Of a stretch of 64,000 bases of DNA, positions 26,751-35,193 are shown one piece after another. The notes under the pieces are model-generated. The model searched no databases. It was not told where the DNA came from and worked only from the letters and a program-made list of their open reading frames with translations. The position numbers and the translations under genes were made by a program. The DNA lies in NCBI RefSeq assembly GCF_002843385.1, contig NZ_MVDE01000001.1, forward strand, positions 124,001-188,000, given 5' to 3'. Position 1 is the first letter of the stretch. Each line of letters begins with the position of its first letter. The DNA comes from Labilibaculum manganireducens. Lineage in GTDB: Bacteria > Bacteroidota > Bacteroidia > Bacteroidales > Marinifilaceae.

Positions 26751-27851
26751 TTATTTCAAATTTTTCAATGCAAATGCATATGCTCCAATTGCAATCGCTT
26801 TACTTGCTCCAAGCTTACTGAAACAAACTGCTAAACGAGGATTTGGATCATATTTAATCGTTTTGTCTGTTCCAGGTATTTGTATATCTACTGAACAATC
26901 CGAAGCAAATTCTTTAAATTCTTCATCGTTATCAATATTGTAGATCTTTTGTACCAAACGAGGAAGAGATTCTCCACCTGCAGTGAAACAATTTCCATTC
27001 ATCTCTTTCAAAGCTGCTGGCATATATAAATCATGAGCGCCGGTTAACCCTCCACCTATAACAGCAATACCATCGGTAATGGTTAAAAGATTAGCCAAAC
27101 TATCTCCTAAACATGTTCCAAACAGTTCAAATGCCTTTAGAGCTGCTTTTTGATCCGGATTATTACTATCCACAGCAATATCATAAACATCTTTTGGCAT
27201 CAGTTCATTGGAATACTTGCCTTTTGCATTTTCCAGAAATGTTCTTTGAATAGCCCGGGTACTTATTCCCTCTTCAGCAAAACGATCAGGAAAAACTCTT
27301 GAACTGGTTAACCAAACCTCAGTTGCAATCGAATTATCGCCAGTAAATAATTCATTATTGTGCACTAATCCGCCTCCAAATCCGGTACCAAGTGTAACTC
27401 CAATTAAATTACGATAACGCTTAGGACTATTTTCTTCTTCCAAACGTTTATTGATAGCTGGCAATACGCCTCCCAAGGCTTCGCCATAAGCAAATAAATC
27501 ACCGTCATTATTAATAAAAACCGGTATTGAGAATTTCTCTTCAAGCATCGGTCCTAAAGCAACGCCTCCTCTAAATGCAGGAAGATTCGGCAAATCACCA
27601 ATAATTCCATTTTTGTAATCGGCTGGTCCCGGAAATGCAAAACTAATTGCAACAGGTTTCTCTGCAAGCAGATTCATAACTTCCTGAAATCCATCAACAA
27701 TTGTTTTCAGACACAAATCAAGCTGATCTGCATTTGATGACTTTCGAATTGGTTCAACTATTTCTTCCCCGCTTTTCATTGCCGAAAAAACAAAATTTGT
27801 TCCTCCTGCATCAAGAGTCATCACAACCCTTTTATCATTCCAAATATTCAT
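26751..27851 (-). CDS. ROK-family sugar kinase, probable mannokinase or hexokinase
   Basis: 366 residues from ATG at 27851; an in-frame start 54 bp further upstream would run into the MFS gene and adds a sequence unlike the family. ATP-binding DAGGTNFVFSAMK near residue 13, ISFAFPGPADY near 66, FINNDGDLFAYGE near 113 and GVTLGTGFGGG near 150 are ROK kinase motifs; the zinc motif CxCGxxGCxE is missing, so it is the zinc-less branch. It phosphorylates an imported hexose in the cytoplasm. With GH125 and an MFS carrier in one operon, mannose is the likely substrate; glucose or fructose remain possible. Confidence 0.85.
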   Translation of the reverse strand: MNIWNDKRVVMTLDAGGTNFVFSAMKSGEEIVEPIRKSSNADQLDLCLKTIVDGFQEVMNLLAEKPVAISFAFPGPADYKNGIIGDLPNLPAFRGGVALGPMLEEKFSIPVFINNDGDLFAYGEALGGVLPAINKRLEEENSPKRYRNLIGVTLGTGFGGGLVHNNELFTGDNSIATEVWLTSSRVFPDRFAEEGISTRAIQRTFLENAKGKYSNELMPKDVYDIAVDSNNPDQKAALKAFELFGTCLGDSLANLLTITDGIAVIGGGLTGAHDLYMPAALKEMNGNCFTAGGESLPRLVQKIYNIDNDEEFKEFASDCSVDIQIPGTDKTIKYDPNPRLAVCFSKLGASKAIAIGAYAFALKNLK

Positions 27852-27859
27852 ATGCTTTC

Positions 27860-29014
27860 TTACTTTCTTTTGTAAAACGACAATCCAAAAATGTAACCAA
27901 TACACACCAGCGTAACAACAAAACCACCCATAAGTGAGAAAACATCTGCTACAGCTCCAAATATTACAGGTACAATTGCACCTCCAATAATAGCTGTCAC
28001 CATCAGACCTGAAATTTCGTTGCTTCTTTCCGGCATTGCATCAATTGCTATTGAAAATACCAATGGGAAAATATTAGCAAATCCCAATCCAATTAAAAAT
28101 ATTGCAGCAAATCCCATTATCGAACTTGATGCTATATAAAGTCCGGCAATCCCAATTAAAGACAAAAGAGTTGTAATTTTCAAAAATCTTGAAGGAGACA
28201 TCCAATTCAAAATTACACCTCCCAAAAAGCGACCGGTCATTAAAGCAATGAAGAAAAATAAGGTTCCCCACAAGCCTAACTCTTTAATATCATAGCTAAA
28301 TTTTTCAGATAAATAGTTTGGAAGTTTAGCACTCATACTTACCTCTGAACCAACGTATAAGAAAATAGCTAAAACCATAAAGAAAACATATGGATTTTTC
28401 AACAAAGCGAAAACTGAACCAAACGAAGCTGGAGATGCTGAATCATCTTTTTTCTCTTCAATAGTAACAACATATAAATAAATTGCTGCAACTAAAAGAA
28501 TACCGGAATAAATTGGGAACAAAAGTTTCCAGTCCAATCCCCAATACTTAGCCGCCAACAATGGAATTAAAGCACCCGACAAAGAACCAATTGCCTTAAT
28601 AAACTGTCCGAACGATAAATTTCTTGAATATTTTCCTTCAGGTGATACATCTCTCATAATTGGATTGCCTGCAACCTGCAGCAAAGCAGCACCTGTTCCT
28701 AACAGTAATAATGATCCTAATAACAATCCAAATGATGAAAAATTGCCTAATATAGGCAAGACTAAACCTACCAGCGCTGCCAGCATACCAAGAAGCAACA
28801 CTCGCTTTTTTCCTTTTCTATCCTGATACAATCCCATTGGAACGGAAAGTAAACCAAACATGATAAACCCCATAAAGGTTACCAATCCAGCCAAAACGTT
28901 ACTCAACTCATACTCGCTTTGTAACTGACTTGTAAGCGGCCCTACAACATCACCAAATCCCATGCACAAGAATGCCAAAAAAATTGGCCCTGATTTTAGA
29001 TAATTATTCTTCAT
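27860..29014 (-). CDS. Sugar MFS transporter (FucP/glucose-mannose type)
   Basis: 384 residues, about 12 transmembrane segments. The first loop shows the MFS pattern GLLSVPMGLYQDRKGKKRVLLLG, and GTGAALLQVAGNPIMRDVSP in helix 4-5 is the hallmark of the FHS (fucose/glucose/galactose) family in Bacteroidota. It is 15 bp after LacI and 8 bp before the ROK kinase start, so uptake and phosphorylation of the same sugar are co-expressed. Mannose is inferred as substrate. Confidence 0.88.
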   Translation of the reverse strand: MKNNYLKSGPIFLAFLCMGFGDVVGPLTSQLQSEYELSNVLAGLVTFMGFIMFGLLSVPMGLYQDRKGKKRVLLLGMLAALVGLVLPILGNFSSFGLLLGSLLLLGTGAALLQVAGNPIMRDVSPEGKYSRNLSFGQFIKAIGSLSGALIPLLAAKYWGLDWKLLFPIYSGILLVAAIYLYVVTIEEKKDDSASPASFGSVFALLKNPYVFFMVLAIFLYVGSEVSMSAKLPNYLSEKFSYDIKELGLWGTLFFFIALMTGRFLGGVILNWMSPSRFLKITTLLSLIGIAGLYIASSSIMGFAAIFLIGLGFANIFPLVFSIAIDAMPERSNEISGLMVTAIIGGAIVPVIFGAVADVFSLMGGFVVTLVCIGYIFGLSFYKRK

Positions 29015-29029
29015 TGTTGATTCTTATTA

Positions 29030-30025
29030 TTAACGTTCTATTAATTTAGGTTTCAATTCTATTCTTGTATTCTTACTTTCTTTGCTTTTAATTACTTCCT
29101 CCAGAATATCGACAGATTGCCTGGCAATGCTCATTATAGGTTGTGCAATAGAAATTACTCTAGGCATCGAATAATCAAAAATGTCCAGATTATCGAAACT
29201 CACAAAGGTGATTTCTTTTACCTTTTCAGGATAATGCATATTCATTAACCAAATAGCCGTAGCAGTAATCTGATTATTAGTAAAAACAACTACATCAACC
29301 CCAGCTTCAATCAAATATTTCAATTCCTTTTGAGCACTTTCTTTAATATGATTGTGATCTACAATTCGAAGTAAATTTTCATCATATTCCAAAGCATTAT
29401 CTGTTAATGCCTGCTTGTACCCATCTATCCTTAGTTTTAATGAATAAACATCCGGTGTAATTGACAACAGACCAATTCTTTTTGCTCCTTTGTCTATTGT
29501 TTTCTGAATGGCTTCCTTCATCGGATTTTTGTTTTCAACCAAAATATAATTGGCTAAAAAATCAGGGTCTTCCCGATCGAAAAAAACCATTGGGAAATTT
29601 TGCCTGGAAAGAGATTTTAAAACGTCTCCTTTTATAAAACAAGACGCAATAATTAATCCATCAACCTGCCTGTTTACAAACATATTAATCAATAACTCCT
29701 CTTTCTCTTTTTTCTCATCGGTACTGCCAATTAGTAAATGATATCCTTTTTCCCAAAGCAAATCTTCAATCATTCGTCCAATTTTAGCATAAAATGGATT
29801 CGAAATATCAGGAACCAGATAACCAATAGTATTAGTTGTCCCATTTTTTAAACTCTTGGCAATTTGATTCGGCTGATAGCCTACCTCTTTAATGTAATCC
29901 AATATTACTTTTTGAGTTTTTTTACTGATGTTCTTTTCATCTCCTTTTTTATTTAAAACAAATGAGACAGTAGTTTTTGAAACTCCTAAATCCTGGGCAA
30001 TATCTTTAATTGATTTCTTTTTCAA
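29030..30025 (-). CDS. LacI-family transcriptional regulator, TTG start
   Basis: 331 residues. HTH SIKDIAQDLGVSKTTVSFVL at 5-24 with the hinge helix region following, then a periplasmic-binding-protein-like effector domain (NTIGYLVPDISNPFYAKIGR near 65; DVVVFTNNQITATAIWLM near 225). No ATG or GTG is available in frame: a stop lies a short way upstream and the only start fitting the HTH is TTG at 30025. It is first in the operon with MFS, ROK and GH125. Two operator-like palindromes overlap its transcription start, pointing to autorepression relieved by a mannose-derived effector. Confidence 0.92.
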   Translation of the reverse strand: MKKKSIKDIAQDLGVSKTTVSFVLNKKGDEKNISKKTQKVILDYIKEVGYQPNQIAKSLKNGTTNTIGYLVPDISNPFYAKIGRMIEDLLWEKGYHLLIGSTDEKKEKEELLINMFVNRQVDGLIIASCFIKGDVLKSLSRQNFPMVFFDREDPDFLANYILVENKNPMKEAIQKTIDKGAKRIGLLSITPDVYSLKLRIDGYKQALTDNALEYDENLLRIVDHNHIKESAQKELKYLIEAGVDVVVFTNNQITATAIWLMNMHYPEKVKEITFVSFDNLDIFDYSMPRVISIAQPIMSIARQSVDILEEVIKSKESKNTRIELKPKLIER

Positions 30026-30040
30026 AGGTTTTCGGCTTTA

Positions 30041-30067
30041 CTAAATCGGTTTACTAAATCGTTTTAG
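30041..30067. promoter_or_regulatory. Tandem LacI-type operators
   Basis: CTAAATCGTTTTAG (30054-30067) is a near-perfect palindrome around the central CG typical of LacI-family sites. CTAAATCGGTTTAC (30041-30054) is a second, weaker copy exactly 13 bp away. They lie 16-42 bp before the LacI start and cover the predicted transcription start. Confidence 0.75.
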
Positions 30068-30097
30068 CAAAAATATGGTTTATTTTTAAAATTCAAA
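30068..30097 (-). promoter_or_regulatory. Promoter of the LacI-MFS-ROK-GH125 operon
   Basis: On the minus strand TTTG (plus 30094-30097), 18 bp spacer, TATTTTTG (plus 30068-30075): a perfect Bacteroidota -33/-7 pair. The start point would fall inside the operator at 30054-30067. The rest of the 355 bp gap to proC shows no other clear signal. Confidence 0.75.
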
Positions 30098-30380
30098 ACA
30101 AATATCCAAAAAGAAAATAGCGGTCAACAGGTTATTGACATTAACGCATTAAAAATAAACACACAAACACCTGTTAATAATAAGATTAATACAACAATAC
30201 ACTGCTATAGTAAATAAGTAACAGATGAAATTTTTTATTCTCCTGATTTCAAAAAAAATTGTACTTTTATGCACTGATAAAAATTATACACACCTCCTTA
30301 TTTTCTTGCAAATATTTTAAGCCCGATTTCATATAGTTTTAATTAACTTATATTTAAATCGTGTTATCAGACAAATATGA

Positions 30381-31184
30381 ATGAATATGAAAAATCAAAA
30401 AATTTGTGTTATTGGTTGTGGTAATTTAGGTCGTTCGATTGTTAAAGGACTTTTAAATAATGATGTCTTTAGCCCGAGCCATGTAACTGCAACAAGAAGA
30501 AATATTGATTTAATAGCAGATTTAGCAACAGAGGGAGCAACAGTCACATCAGATAACTGTGAAGCTGTTAAAAATTCCAATATTATTTTAATTGCTGTTA
30601 AGCCATACAATGTTGGAAAAATAATTAAAGAGATTAAGGGCGAAATTATTGAAGGAAAACATGTACTTGTTTCTCTTGCAACCGGACTGACAACCGAAGA
30701 AATTTCAGAAATGCTGGATCATAAAATACCGGTTTTTAGAGCTATGCCGAATATTGCAGCCAATATATCTGAATCAACAACCTGTATTTGCAGCAAAAAT
30801 GCTTCTCAGGCAGAAACAAAAAACATTAAAGCTGTTTTCGATTGTGTTGGAGAAAGCCTGATTATTAATGAAGAACTAATGGAGGCGGCCACCATTTTAG
30901 GTGCTTGTGGAATTGCTTTTGTGTTCCGTTTTATCCGTGCAATGATTCAAGGTGGAATTCAAATTGGTTTTGATGCCAATACCGCCAAACAAATAGTATC
31001 TCAAACAGTAAAAGGCGCTGCCGAAATGCTCCAGATTAATAATGATCATCCCGAATCGGAAATTGACAAGGTTACTACACCAAAAGGCTGTACTATTGTT
31101 GGATTAAACGAGATGGAACATCAAGGTTTTTCGTCTGCATTAATCAAAGGAATTGTAACTTCATTTCAAAAAATTGAAAAATAA
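30381..31184 (+). CDS. proC: Pyrroline-5-carboxylate reductase
   Basis: 267 residues. N-terminal Rossmann motif ICVIGCGNLGRSIVKGLL binds NAD(P)H; IPVFRAMPNIAANISESTTC near 117 and LGACGIAFVFRFIRAMIQGG near 172, with the terminal TTPKGCTIVGLNEME near 235, are the P5CR signature. It catalyses the last step of proline synthesis in the cytoplasm. ATG at 30381 is followed two codons later by another (30387); either could be used. It stands alone between the divergent LacI operon and a terminator. Confidence 0.95.
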   Translation: MNMKNQKICVIGCGNLGRSIVKGLLNNDVFSPSHVTATRRNIDLIADLATEGATVTSDNCEAVKNSNIILIAVKPYNVGKIIKEIKGEIIEGKHVLVSLATGLTTEEISEMLDHKIPVFRAMPNIAANISESTTCICSKNASQAETKNIKAVFDCVGESLIINEELMEAATILGACGIAFVFRFIRAMIQGGIQIGFDANTAKQIVSQTVKGAAEMLQINNDHPESEIDKVTTPKGCTIVGLNEMEHQGFSSALIKGIVTSFQKIEK

Positions 31185-31190
31185 CAACAT

Positions 31191-31237
31191 TAGTTCTCAT
31201 TCTATTTGCTTAAAAAAATAGAATGAGACTATTTTTT
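31191..31237 (+). terminator. Intrinsic terminator after proC
   Basis: Long stem: TAGT-CTCATTCTATTT pairs with AAATAGAATGAGACTA (one bulged T on the left), then TTTTTT at 31232-31237. It starts 6 bp after the proC stop and reaches the 3' end of the convergent protease gene. Confidence 0.88.
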
Positions 31238-33320
31238 AATTTGTCAGCAGGAGTTTTCTTTTCAAATCAACACCGTCAATATTCAAGTTTAAGATATAGA
31301 CTCCTGAAGACAATCCATTCAGATTAAAATTAATCATACTTTCATAGCTGGAAACAACTCCTGAGCGAATCTGAGCTCCTTTTGTATCATATACCGTCCA
31401 ATTGGTCCGCAAATAAATTATCTGGCTTAAATCAACAGTAAAAGCACCATCGGATGGATTTGGATAAATCCTTACTAAATCATTATAGGTGGTCGTTATT
31501 TCTTTTGATGTTGAATTTACACCACACAAATTTTCAGCACTAAGTTTTATCGTATATTTTCCTGTTCCGGCATAAGTATGACTTGGATTTTCCTCCTCTG
31601 AAACTGCTCCGTCACCAAAATTCCAATTGTAAGTCATCCCTTCAACCGATGTATTTGTCATTTGAACCTTATTCAAATCAACCGTATAATTAAAATTAGT
31701 CACAGGAACATCCATGGCCAAAACAGAACGAACTACACTGTCAGCAACCCCATTCCTTCTCACAATTAATTTAACCTGCTTACGACCCGGACTACTGTAA
31801 CTCACAACATGAGGTCCTTTTTCTATTGAAGTTTGAGGAATAGCTCCATCACCAAAATTCCAATAAAATTCATCTGGTTCACCTAATGAAACATCCGCGA
31901 AGGTAACCTGAGATTCATAACAGATACTATCCTGAGAAACTGTAATAACTGCTCTTAATCCTTTGTATGGATCAACACCATCAATTGTTTCCACACCTAA
32001 ATTCAATGGATCCAACCAAAATTTCAATTGCTGATTCGCTTCGGAATAATTGGCCCAACTTTCTGAAAACTTCGCAAAGTAATCGTATTCCGGATCTTCA
32101 CAATCAGCCGCTCCTCCTGTTAAATCTCCAATTAAGCGATGATTTTCATCAAACAAAGGTGATCCGGAAGATCCACCTTCTGTAGTTCCTAAATCCCATT
32201 CTAAAATTAACCAATGTGTGTTGGGATCGAATGTAAATTTTGTATCTGAATAAGAATCTGTTAGCGGTGCATCGTAATCAGCAGATATTTTTTTCACATC
32301 TCCTTGCGGATGATGGATACAGGTTGTATTTATGGGTACCCGGCCTGATCTGTCCCAACCTGCATAATAAGGAGAATACGACGCAGGTGGTATTACTGAA
32401 AGTTCTAAAAGTGTAAAATCCAACCCGCTTGTTGTAGCCAGCAAACTTGATCCGGAGATAGATTGCGATTTTGAACCAACAGAGGATTCACAATCTACAG
32501 CCTCATAATTAAAAACGAAAATGGCAACATCTGCATCTTCCTGACTATTTACAGCATGATGGGCCGTCAGTAAAAAAGGCCGTCCATCATAGCTGGTGTT
32601 ATTTATCAGGGCACCCGATGCAATGTAACCACCATACAAAATATGGCAGACTGAGTGCTTTTCAACCTGCCATTCATCTCCTGCTGTACAATTAATATTT
32701 ACATTACAGGTTCCTGATGATTTTAGCCTGGAGGCTCCTTGCAGCTGATTAAAAATATTTTTATAGTCATGCAGTACACTACCAATTTCTAAATCCGCAA
32801 TAAAATCAGGATGCAAAGGTTCTATATATTCTACAGTTATTTCATCTCCCTGCAAAGGTTCAACCGAAAACCTGCCCGATTCTTTATTGTTTTTTTCGTT
32901 GTATGCTCCAAGTATCCGGTTCGATTGATTATTGTAAACAAACATCTGACTGCCTGCCGGAATTCTAAATTTAGAAAAAATCAATCCTAAAGAATATGCT
33001 CCGGGCGACGAAATGGATATCCGCCAGACTCTTCTGCCATCGTCTAAAACCTGCCATTTACCGGAATTTAAGGCATTGTAGCTTGTTGTATATCGATAAG
33101 CATACTGTGCATGCTTCAGATAATTTTTACCTTCAACCTGTTCATATGCCTTACTCATTGTTGCCGTCTCGAAACGAGGCAAATAAATGGTTGACAATTC
33201 CGACTTTAACTTTCCTTTTTTAAATAAAGGTTCACCACCATAAGAGATTTGAGCCTTGGAGGAAACCCAAAAAAAAGTTAAGCTAATAAATAGCCCGAAT
33301 CGAATAAATTTAGAGGTCAT
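31236..33320 (-). CDS. Secreted trypsin-like serine protease with two PKD domains and T9SS sorting tail
   Basis: 694 residues from ATG at 33320 (the frame opens five codons earlier with TTG). Signal peptide to about residue 24. Protease domain about 205-450 with the triad regions FLLTAHHAVN (His), GLDFTLLEL (Asp) and GTTEGGSSGSPLFD (Ser), resembling lysyl endopeptidase-type S1 enzymes. PKD domains follow near 460-535 and 540-612, each with a YWNFGDG or YNWNFGDG core. The last ~75 residues are a type A T9SS sorting domain (IYPNPSDGAF, terminal KRKLLLTN). It is therefore exported through T9SS and anchored or released at the surface. No neighbour suggests a specific substrate. Confidence 0.9.
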   Translation of the reverse strand: MTSKFIRFGLFISLTFFWVSSKAQISYGGEPLFKKGKLKSELSTIYLPRFETATMSKAYEQVEGKNYLKHAQYAYRYTTSYNALNSGKWQVLDDGRRVWRISISSPGAYSLGLIFSKFRIPAGSQMFVYNNQSNRILGAYNEKNNKESGRFSVEPLQGDEITVEYIEPLHPDFIADLEIGSVLHDYKNIFNQLQGASRLKSSGTCNVNINCTAGDEWQVEKHSVCHILYGGYIASGALINNTSYDGRPFLLTAHHAVNSQEDADVAIFVFNYEAVDCESSVGSKSQSISGSSLLATTSGLDFTLLELSVIPPASYSPYYAGWDRSGRVPINTTCIHHPQGDVKKISADYDAPLTDSYSDTKFTFDPNTHWLILEWDLGTTEGGSSGSPLFDENHRLIGDLTGGAADCEDPEYDYFAKFSESWANYSEANQQLKFWLDPLNLGVETIDGVDPYKGLRAVITVSQDSICYESQVTFADVSLGEPDEFYWNFGDGAIPQTSIEKGPHVVSYSSPGRKQVKLIVRRNGVADSVVRSVLAMDVPVTNFNYTVDLNKVQMTNTSVEGMTYNWNFGDGAVSEEENPSHTYAGTGKYTIKLSAENLCGVNSTSKEITTTYNDLVRIYPNPSDGAFTVDLSQIIYLRTNWTVYDTKGAQIRSGVVSSYESMINFNLNGLSSGVYILNLNIDGVDLKRKLLLTN

Positions 33321-33346
33321 GCAGGTATATTTCAATCAATAATTAT

Positions 33347-33377
33347 CAAAAATAGCAATTAAGAAAGAAATGTCAAC
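33347..33377 (-). promoter_or_regulatory. Promoter of the T9SS protease gene
   Basis: Minus strand GTTG (plus 33374-33377), 19 bp spacer, TATTTTTG (plus 33347-33354), 27 bp before the ATG. Confidence 0.6.
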
Positions 33378-33540
33378 CTATTACCGATAAACAATCGGTA
33401 TGACCTAAGCTGTTTCAACAAATCTATTTCAAACACGACAGTAAATCACATGAAAACCAATATGATATCATTTCCTGATAATTCAAAATAAATAGTTAAT
33501 CAACCACCTTTTTAAAGGGATTCTATATAAAGCATCTTCT

Positions 33541-33570
33541 TTTGAATGCTAATAATTTTATATAAATTTG
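33541..33570 (+). promoter_or_regulatory. Promoter of the orphan receiver gene
   Basis: TTTG at 33541-33544, 18 bp spacer, TAAATTTG at 33563-33570; both boxes are exact matches to the Bacteroidota consensus. Predicted start about 33577, 35 bp before the ATG. Confidence 0.7.
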
Positions 33571-33611
33571 AATTAAGTAAAAAACCAATTTAGTACACCA
33601 AACTATACCTC

Positions 33612-33992
33612 ATGAATTTAATCGAACGTAATTGGTCCTCAAAAACCATTCTTATTGCAGAAGATGTAGAATCCAATTTTCTTTTTTTGGAAGAGGTAAT
33701 CCGAAAAACAGGGGCTGCAGTTCTCTGGGCAAAAAACGGGAAGGATGCTATTGAAATGTTTAACTGCAATAAGGTTGACTTAATATTAATGGACATTCAA
33801 ATGCCACTAATGAACGGTTTTGAGGCAACAAAAATCATCAAGAAACAAAATCCAAAAATTCCAATAATTTCGCAAACAGCATATGCAATGTCCGAAGACC
33901 GGATTAAGAGTCTGAACGCCGGTTGTGATGATTATATAGCCAAACCAATACCAAGTCAAAAATTATTAGACTTACTTTCTGTTTACATCTAA
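33612..33992 (+). CDS. Stand-alone response regulator receiver protein
   Basis: 126 residues, a single CheY-like receiver domain with no output domain. The acidic pair follows KTILIAEDVESN, the phosphoacceptor Asp is in LILMDIQMPLMNGFEATK near residue 62, and the conserved Lys is in DDYIAKPIPSQKL near 115. The sequence resembles receiver domains of hybrid kinases. It is monocistronic with its own promoter and convergent with the SpoIIE/HydS operon, ending 16 bp from it. No histidine kinase is in the window, so its partner is unknown. Confidence 0.9.
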   Translation: MNLIERNWSSKTILIAEDVESNFLFLEEVIRKTGAAVLWAKNGKDAIEMFNCNKVDLILMDIQMPLMNGFEATKIIKKQNPKIPIISQTAYAMSEDRIKSLNAGCDDYIAKPIPSQKLLDLLSVYI

Positions 33993-34008
33993 TCTGAATA
34001 CACCTGAG

Positions 34009-35193
34009 CTAAATAAAAGTTAGGGTAACATCTTTTAAAAATTTATCCTCAAGAAGACTTACCATTCTTTTCACAACTGTTCTTCTGATCTCCAATTCAA
34101 TTGGTAAACTGGGATCCTGATGAGCAAAATTAATTCTTGTTCCGGAAATAATAGAAATTTTATCACTCTGTAAAAGATAGTGCACAATCTGATCTGCAGG
34201 CCCGTCTCCCAAATCATAATCACTATTGTAATCCCCAAGAATCCGGGCAACTTTTCCAATTGTTAAAATGCCTTCGGTAACCAAATTTATGCTTTCCATA
34301 TAAGAAGCCGGTGGAAGTTCCGGATCAGTAATTTTCATTCCTGCGGCGAATTTTAAATTTAATTCGCGACCCAAAATTTCGGCCGTTGTTCCTCCGCAAA
34401 TAATTTTTTTCCCTTTAAAATGATACACTCTCATGGCCAGCTCAGCATCCTTATCCTTTTCGTAAGGAGGACCCGTGCAAATTAAAAGTTTACGCGGCTC
34501 CCGATAATAAATTACACCGGCACTAGTATCGTCCTTTAGCTCATCCTGATCGTTTCTGGCAGCTTTTTTCACTAACTGCATGCCCAAATTACGGGCAGAT
34601 ATGTAAGGGGTCGATTTTACAATATTGGTGACAAATTTTAAAGCACTTTCATGTCCCCATCCAAAAGGCAATTCCCTGCTTCCCATTCCCGACTGCATAA
34701 TTCCATCGGACCAAAACAGAATACGATCTTCTTTTCGGGCAGTAAATTCACAGGTTCTAAGTTCTTTGCCTTGATTTTCTTCACTGTCAAGCAGAATTGT
34801 CCTCCATCCCGGATCAAAAACCTCAGAGCCACGCATTACCACACACAAGGGATTGTCGAACTCAATGATACGCGTTGTTCCATCAAATTCAATATCAATT
34901 ATGGTAAAGGTTGAATAGCTTACTTTTCGAACGCTGCAAACAGGAAGCGTGTTCATGATAATTTCGGCAATGGTTTTTACATCTTTGTGCTCTGCGGTAA
35001 AATTCATCGCCATAGATGCAGTTAAAGTTGCCAGCACATTGGCCTTCACTCCACTTCCCATGCCATCACTCAACACGGCAATTGTTCTGTTTTCCTCTTT
35101 AATTCTCTTCGAGAGAAACACATCACCGCAAATCATTTCACCATGATGAAAGAGTTGCTGACAGTCGATATCTATATGAAATTTCTCATCCAT
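34009..35193 (-). CDS. SpoIIE-type PP2C phosphatase B with extra C-terminal domain
   Basis: 394 residues. PPM/SpoIIE catalytic core about 10-230 with metal ligands in ICGDVF (Asp24) and LSDGMGSGVKAN (Asp43), and DDTSAGVIYY near 220. The C-terminal ~165 residues (from RKLLICTGPPYEKDKDAEL, with CGGTTAEILGRE near 260) form a conserved domain I do not recognise. It overlaps the sensor B stop by one base (TAATG), so the pair is translationally coupled. SpoIIE/RsbU phosphatases normally dephosphorylate STAS-type anti-anti-sigma factors or similar phosphoproteins; none is encoded nearby. Sensor B probably controls its activity. Confidence 0.85.
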   Translation of the reverse strand: MDEKFHIDIDCQQLFHHGEMICGDVFLSKRIKEENRTIAVLSDGMGSGVKANVLATLTASMAMNFTAEHKDVKTIAEIIMNTLPVCSVRKVSYSTFTIIDIEFDGTTRIIEFDNPLCVVMRGSEVFDPGWRTILLDSEENQGKELRTCEFTARKEDRILFWSDGIMQSGMGSRELPFGWGHESALKFVTNIVKSTPYISARNLGMQLVKKAARNDQDELKDDTSAGVIYYREPRKLLICTGPPYEKDKDAELAMRVYHFKGKKIICGGTTAEILGRELNLKFAAGMKITDPELPPASYMESINLVTEGILTIGKVARILGDYNSDYDLGDGPADQIVHYLLQSDKISIISGTRINFAHQDPSLPIELEIRRTVVKRMVSLLEDKFLKDVTLTFI

